Shown here piece after piece: positions 7,059 through 10,720 of a DNA stretch of 10,720 nucleotides; position 1 is the stretch's first letter; each line of letters starts with the position of its first letter. This DNA comes from an uncultured Clostridia bacterium (GTDB lineage: Bacteria; Bacillota; Clostridia; Lachnospirales; Anaerotignaceae), in the NCBI GenBank assembly GCA_958420075.1, contig CATZIM010000039.1, positions 1 through 10,720 on the forward strand, given 5' to 3'. The notes beneath the pieces were generated by a model that did no database searches, was not told the origin of the DNA, and saw only the letters and a program-made list of their open reading frames with translations. Made by a program: the position numbers and the translations under genes.

Positions 7059-7898
7059 TTATTCTTTGCCAAGGCAAACCATCTGATCCAGGTTGTAATC
7101 TGCGTAATTTGCAGCGATGGCATCAAATGTGCCGTCTTCTACCATTTCATCCAGTGTAGCCTGTACCTGATCTCTCAGTTCTTCATTGCCCAGTTTGAAG
7201 GCGATGGCATACTGTTCTGTGGACAGAGGTTCTTCCAGTTTGCGGAATTTATCGCTGTGGTTGGTCAGCTGATACTGTGCAACACCGATGTCAACGGCGA
7301 TGGCATCAACAGCACCTGTTTCCAGGCTCATGAATGCGCTGTTGTAATCGGGTGTCTGTTCCAGAGAAGCGAAAGTAGCTGCCAGAGCCAGATTTTCATC
7401 GTTGTCTTCTGTGTTGGTCAGAGCTGTCAGTGCAGAGGAACCAGCCTGTGTGATGACGATTTTGCCAGCCAGATCTTCTTTTGTCTGGATGTCAGAATCC
7501 TGACGAACAACAAATACGATGCTGTTGTCTACATAAGGTTCGGAGAAAGTATATTCGCTTTCTCTGCCTGTCATGGTGAATCCGTTCCACAGACAGTCAA
7601 CAGTGCCGCTGTTCAGTTCCATATCTTTGGAGCTCCAGTCCAGAGGCTGTTTGATCAGTTCCCAGCCGTTGCGGTCGCAAACTTCCTGAGCCAGATCCAG
7701 GTCGAAGCCAACATATTCGCCAGCGTCGTTTTTGTAGCCGTAAGGGGGATATTCTGCGTCAAAACCTACTGTGAATGTGGTGCGTTCCGCAGTATCTGCG
7801 CCGTCAGTTGCAGCAGTTTCATCTGTACCGCCGCCGCAGCCAGCCAGTACACCAACGGACATTGCCATAGTCAAAAACAAAGCAAGATATTTTTTCAT
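7059..7898 (-). CDS. Amino-acid ABC transporter substrate-binding lipoprotein (family 3)
   Basis: A 279-residue lipoprotein that captures an amino acid outside the membrane and delivers it to the permease. A lipoprotein signal peptide ends in the lipobox VLAGC, with C21 the expected lipidated residue, followed by a Gly/Thr/Asp/Ala linker to about residue 38. The family 3 periplasmic-binding fold starts at TFTVGFDAEYPPYGYKND and continues through GEYVGFDLDLAQEVC. It includes the ligand carboxylate-binding Arg region TGRESEYTFSEPY, a QAGSSAL hinge/ligand segment and AVDAIAVDIGVAQY with conserved Asp residues. Translation starts at an ATG after AAAGGAGA. It is the first gene of the operon and is followed by a stem-loop, fitting its usual higher dosage. 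Ligand specificity is not evident from sequence alone; the racemase downstream makes histidine or another polar amino acid worth testing. Confidence 0.95.
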   Translation of the reverse strand: MKKYLALFLTMAMSVGVLAGCGGGTDETAATDGADTAERTTFTVGFDAEYPPYGYKNDAGEYVGFDLDLAQEVCDRNGWELIKQPLDWSSKDMELNSGTVDCLWNGFTMTGRESEYTFSEPYVDNSIVFVVRQDSDIQTKEDLAGKIVITQAGSSALTALTNTEDNDENLALAATFASLEQTPDYNSAFMSLETGAVDAIAVDIGVAQYQLTNHSDKFRKLEEPLSTEQYAIAFKLGNEELRDQVQATLDEMVEDGTFDAIAANYADYNLDQMVCLGKE

Positions 7899-7958
7899 AC
7901 TCCAATCTCTCCTTTTTTCTATTGATTTTTTCCCTAAAATGTTTCATCGCTGAATTCT

Positions 7959-7980
7959 TTATCATTTTATCACGTTATCA
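7959..7980 (-). repeat. Three TGATAA repeats at exact 8-base intervals over the importer promoter
   Basis: On the - strand the sequence reads TGATAACG, TGATAAAA, TGATAAAG: three TGATAA hexamers whose + strand copies start at 7959, 7967 and 7975. The middle copy overlaps the -10 element. Short phased repeats over a promoter may be a binding array for a regulator, but AT-rich chance similarity is possible. Confidence 0.45.
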
Positions 7981-7992
7981 GACTAAAGTAAA
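7964..7992 (-). promoter_or_regulatory. Sigma-A promoter of the amino-acid importer-racemase operon
   Basis: On the - strand, TTTACT (7992-7987, 4 of 6 to TTGACA) and TAAAAT (7969-7964, 5 of 6 to TATAAT) are separated by exactly 17 bases. A TG one base upstream makes the -10 an extended one. The predicted start near 7957 leaves a leader of about 60 bases before the binding-protein ATG. Confidence 0.65.
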
Positions 7993-8190
7993 TTGGTAAT
8001 ACTCTTTCATTTTTCGGGAAAAAATCGAGCTATCATTGGTAAAGCTGAATAAAAAGACATTTGTTTTCCACAGAAACGACGCAAAACCAATGGCAGAAAA
8101 AAAGGTGCCAATCGGCTGCACCACCGAAAAATAAATTTTGCAGGTTTCAGTAAAAAGAGGCAGTTTTTCAAAGAAAAATTCCTCCGGCAA
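7993..8190. other. AT-rich stretch without a supportable gene
   Basis: With its flanks this makes a gene-free gap of about 400 bases (7899-8300) between the importer operon and the SLH gene. The flanks hold the operon promoter and the SLH terminator; this middle part shows nothing firm. A short GGTGC/GCACC hairpin is possible at 8104-8122. Two overlapping - strand open frames of about 53 and 70 codons begin only with TTG; one sits eight bases after GGAGGA. Both encode Phe-rich low-complexity sequence of no recognised family. It may be a decayed gene, an untranslated region or plain spacer. Confidence 0.4.
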
Positions 8191-8235
8191 AAAGAAAATA
8201 GCTGGAACCCTTTGTATCGTCAGGATTCCAGCTAT
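8189..8235 (-). terminator. Intrinsic terminator of the SLH-protein gene
   Basis: On the - strand the arm at 8235-8223 (ATAGCTGGAATCC) pairs with the arm at 8210-8198 (GGGTTCCAGCTAT), 13 pairs with one G-U wobble, across a 12-base loop. TTTCTTTTT follows (8197-8189). It lies about 65 bases after the SLH stop. On the + strand GTATGTTTTTT follows, so weak termination that way is possible. Confidence 0.85.
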
Positions 8236-8256
8236 GTATGTTTTTTAGGAAGCAGT

Positions 8257-8278
8257 ATCAAAAAGCGTTGTTTTTGAT
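8257..8278 (-). other. Stem-loop in the 3' untranslated region of the SLH gene
   Basis: ATCAAAAA (8257-8264) and TTTTTGAT (8271-8278) form a perfect eight-pair AT-rich stem with a six-base loop, 22 bases after the SLH stop and upstream of the main terminator. It lacks its own U tract. Confidence 0.4.
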
Positions 8279-8300
8279 GTCACTTATTGGATAAGGTATA

Positions 8301-10661
8301 TCAGTCTTCCTGTGCATCAATGCTGATGACTTCTCCGCTGCTGTTCAGCTTCAGTTCGATGACGAAATCATCGCCGTCGTCGTCGAAACGATCCCGCAGT
8401 TCGTCGTAATCGTCTACATCGCCGCTGATGTCGTCTTCTTCGTCAAAGTCGTCGGCAAGATAATATTTTTTACCATCTACTTTGATCCATGTAGAGGAGA
8501 TGCCTTCCAGATCGCCTTCCACTTCACGTTTGGAGGAAGAATATTCTGCTTCGATTTCTGTTACTTTGCTCTTGGAGCTGTTGAATTTCAGTTTCACATC
8601 AAAGTTTTCGTAGTCATTGAAGTCTTTGATGAGTTTGGAAAGGGTATAGTCATCATCTTCCAGTGTGACTTCCACATCATCGTCCAGATCGTATGTGAAT
8701 TTATCGCCATCTACCAAAATGGTGATTTCGTCCTCATCAATGGCACGCAGTTCCCCTTCATCGGCTTCGGTGTTTACAGCAACGATTTTGGAAACCTGTT
8801 TGTTCTTGAAGGAAAGTTCTGCTTCGATGTCATAATCTTTATATTTATCCTTCAAGTCGTCAAAGTCAGCGGATTTGCCGTTGAGAGTAACGTCGATATC
8901 ATCTGTGTCGTCCAGCAGATCATAGGTGAATGTATCACCATCATCATTTTTGATTTCAATTTCACTGCTGCTGATCTTTTTGATGATACCTTTGGATTCA
9001 CCCATGGATTCCTCGATGGCAACGATGTCGGTGACATCATCATCACGGTTCAGTGTCAGGGAAACACGGTAAGAAGTATCTTCGTAGTTTTCCTTCAAAA
9101 AGTCAATGTCTTTGCTCTTGCCTTCTACTGTGACATCTACATCTGTGTCCAGATTATAGGTATAGCTGTCGCCCTGGGCTTCAATGGTTATTTTACGGGA
9201 AGTAACATTGGTGAGAATGCCGTTTTCCTCATCTTCCGCATAGTTGACAGTGATCTTGGTAACAACGTTTTTGCTGTCGGTGGTCAGTGTTACGTAGTAG
9301 TCTGTATCATCGTAGTTGTCTTCCAGATCGCTGAAGGAGCAGTCTGTCAGTTCATCTTTCACATCTACATCGCTGTCCACGTCATATTTATAAGATTTAC
9401 CGTCTGCTTTGATGGTCAGTTCGTCTTCATCCAATTTGGTGAGCAGACCTGTTTTAGGGTTGTCATTCTGGGTAACGGCATACAGTTTTGTTACTTCGTT
9501 ATCAGCGTTGAGATAGATGGTAACGCTGAAGTCGTCGCCGTTGTCCAAAGCGCTGTAAATGCGGGAAGGTGTGGTGGATTTGTCATCCAGATATACCTTC
9601 ACATCGTCGGTCATGGTATATGTTTTTTCTTTGGAGCCATCTTTGACGGTGATCTTGTTGGAGCTCATGTCTACCAGTTCAAAGGTCTGTTTGGTGCCAA
9701 TACCGTTAACGGATTTTGTAACAGTGATGGATTTGATGCTGTCGTCTGCGTAAGTCAATGTAACGCTGTCACCGCTGCCGATTTCAGAGAAATCAATTTC
9801 TTCCCCGTCGTAATAAGCTTTTGCAGTGCCTTTTTCACCAAAGAGGTTCAGACCAGTGCCAGAGGTGGTCTTTACGCTGCAGAACAGATCACCGTTTTCC
9901 AGTACGGAAGCGGTCACGATGGTACCTGTCACAGAGCCGCTGGAGGGTGTTTCCGGTGTTGTGGTAGAACCGCCGGTACTGCCGCTGGAGCTGCTGCCTG
10001 TCAGCAGTTTGTATGTTTTTACAGAAAGGACTGCCATTTCGGAACGGTTGATGTTTACGTCAGGATTAAAATTGCCGTAATCATCGCCAACCATGATGTT
10101 TTTGTCATAGAGCAGATCTAGATAAGGCACGGCGGATTTGGAGATGGAAGCAGCGTCCTTGTAAGTCAGTTTTGCATCCATGTCTACAGTGTAAACTTTC
10201 CCCAGAGCTTTGCCGAAGATCACGCCAACATCTTCTCTGTTTGCGGGCTGCTGTGTGGAGCCGTTCATGAATTTGGTCAGGTCGCTTGTGACCAGAATGC
10301 CTTTGTCCAAAGCGTATGCCACAGCGTTATATGCCCAGGAAGGGATCTTGTACGCATCCATGATGGGTTTCCATTTTGTGATGGTTTCGTTTGTGACATC
10401 CTGTTTGTAATATGTTTTCATGATGGAGTACATGAGCTGTGTCGCTTCGCAGTAAGTCACGTTGTTGCGGGGCTTGCAGTATTTTTTCCCGTTTTCTGTG
10501 TAGCCGCTCATAAGCCCCAAGGAAGCCGCTTCGTCAATGAATGTAGCGGCGCCGGGCCAGGGTACATTATTAATATCCGCAAAGGTGGAACCGAAAGCAA
10601 CAGCATTTGTACTGCCCAGTACAAGGGCGGCAGTGGTTGCCAATGTAAGGAAACGTTTCAT
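8301..10661 (-). CDS. SLH-domain surface protein with acidic ~75-residue repeats
   Basis: A 786-residue secreted protein. The ATG lies eight bases after GGGAGG. A signal peptide (1-22, likely cleaved after TNAVA) is followed by three SLH domains (about 27-80, 105-155 and 164-220), which bind pyruvylated secondary wall polymer and hold the protein to the cell wall. The usual TRAE motif appears as TYCEA, NREDV and NRSEM. Next comes a Ser/Gly/Thr/Pro linker (221-245), a beta-rich region (246-324), and about six copies of a 70-75-residue module to the end. Each module runs roughly as I-x-I-x-x-D-G-x-x-Y-x-Y, an Asp-rich turn such as DLDDDVEVTL, a [DE]-F/L helix, then an L-x-F-N strand and a V-x-x-I-x-A strand. 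The repeat half is strongly acidic (runs such as DDDGDDF and DEEDD), which suggests cation binding. It could be an S-layer subunit or an associated surface protein; the repeat function is unknown. Confidence 0.92.
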   Translation of the reverse strand: MKRFLTLATTAALVLGSTNAVAFGSTFADINNVPWPGAATFIDEAASLGLMSGYTENGKKYCKPRNNVTYCEATQLMYSIMKTYYKQDVTNETITKWKPIMDAYKIPSWAYNAVAYALDKGILVTSDLTKFMNGSTQQPANREDVGVIFGKALGKVYTVDMDAKLTYKDAASISKSAVPYLDLLYDKNIMVGDDYGNFNPDVNINRSEMAVLSVKTYKLLTGSSSSGSTGGSTTTPETPSSGSVTGTIVTASVLENGDLFCSVKTTSGTGLNLFGEKGTAKAYYDGEEIDFSEIGSGDSVTLTYADDSIKSITVTKSVNGIGTKQTFELVDMSSNKITVKDGSKEKTYTMTDDVKVYLDDKSTTPSRIYSALDNGDDFSVTIYLNADNEVTKLYAVTQNDNPKTGLLTKLDEDELTIKADGKSYKYDVDSDVDVKDELTDCSFSDLEDNYDDTDYYVTLTTDSKNVVTKITVNYAEDEENGILTNVTSRKITIEAQGDSYTYNLDTDVDVTVEGKSKDIDFLKENYEDTSYRVSLTLNRDDDVTDIVAIEESMGESKGIIKKISSSEIEIKNDDGDTFTYDLLDDTDDIDVTLNGKSADFDDLKDKYKDYDIEAELSFKNKQVSKIVAVNTEADEGELRAIDEDEITILVDGDKFTYDLDDDVEVTLEDDDYTLSKLIKDFNDYENFDVKLKFNSSKSKVTEIEAEYSSSKREVEGDLEGISSTWIKVDGKKYYLADDFDEEDDISGDVDDYDELRDRFDDDGDDFVIELKLNSSGEVISIDAQED
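8310..9689 (-). repeat. Six tandem acidic beta-rich modules in the SLH protein
   Basis: Protein-level repeats begin near residues 325, 405, 481, 558, 637 and 716, a period of 70-80 residues. Shared positions are G-x-L/I, I-T-I, DG-(D/K)-x-Y/F-x-Y, an Asp-rich turn, V-x-V, a short helix ending in Y or F, and a closing L-x-x-N...V-x-x-I-x-A strand pair. The first copy is the most divergent and least acidic. The last copy has an extra acidic insertion (DDFDEEDDIS). DNA identity between copies is low, so the duplications are old. Confidence 0.8.
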
Positions 10662-10693
10662 ATCTAAAACCTCCCATTCCTTCTCAAAATATG

Positions 10694-10711
10694 AAATATC
10701 CTAAATATCTT
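10694..10711 (-). other. Short tandem AT-rich repeat upstream of the SLH gene
   Basis: AAATATCCT and AAATATCTT lie head to tail on the + strand, 33 bases beyond the SLH start codon in its upstream region. No convincing promoter hexamer pair could be fixed before the window ends, so the SLH promoter is probably at or beyond the edge. Confidence 0.3.
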
Positions 10712-10720
10712 ATTTTCTCT

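Noticed and set aside
7978..8190. A 70-codon - strand frame overlapping the importer promoter
   Set aside because: It starts with TTG without a well-placed ribosome site, is low-complexity, and its end runs into the promoter of the next operon.

Overview
The window looks like chromosomal DNA of a low-to-mid-GC Gram-positive-type anaerobe, most likely a Clostridia member (Lachnospirales or Anaerotignum-like). This is judged only from strong AGGAGG-type ribosome binding sites, an SLH-anchored surface protein, a Gly-X-Thr collagen-like protein with a sporulation-type promoter, a lipobox substrate-binding protein and a clostridial-looking FtsH variant. No rRNA, tRNA, insertion sequence, phage gene or CRISPR array was seen.

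Layout, left to right. (1) 1-839, + strand: the C-terminal two-thirds of MurA, the first committed enzyme of peptidoglycan synthesis, cut by the window edge. (2) 840-3333, + strand: a two-gene unit with its own extended -10 promoter and a large inverted repeat at the start site. It encodes a MarR-family regulator with an N-terminal CxxC pair, then an FtsH membrane AAA+ zinc protease, and ends at a strong intrinsic terminator. (3) 3334-4380, + strand: a monocistronic gene for a Cys-rich, collagen-like Gly-X-Thr protein, preceded by a close match to the mother-cell sigma-K promoter consensus. (4) 4424-4461: a bidirectional terminator between convergent units. (5) 7992 down to 4486, - strand: an amino-acid import operon in the order lipoprotein binding protein, permease, ATPase, DapF-fold racemase. 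A 181-bp structured spacer follows the binding protein, and two tight TAAGGAGG stop/Shine-Dalgarno overlaps couple the last three genes. (6) 7993-8300: a gene-poor AT-rich stretch with terminator hairpins. (7) 10661-8301, - strand: a 786-residue secreted protein with three N-terminal SLH domains, a Ser/Gly/Thr linker and about six acidic repeats of roughly 75 residues.

Most of the content concerns the cell envelope: wall synthesis (MurA), membrane protein quality control (FtsH), surface or spore-coat proteins (collagen-like, SLH) and solute uptake. The most interesting element is the racemase. Its N-terminus, the spacing of its two catalytic cysteines and its flanking motifs resemble CntK-type histidine racemases rather than true diaminopimelate epimerase, and it is co-transcribed with a polar amino-acid importer. 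The operon may therefore take up an amino acid and invert its stereochemistry. Other points for a second look are the dual-purpose inverted repeat before the MarR gene, the sigma-K-like promoter, the possible attenuator in the transporter operon and the uncharacterised acidic surface repeat.
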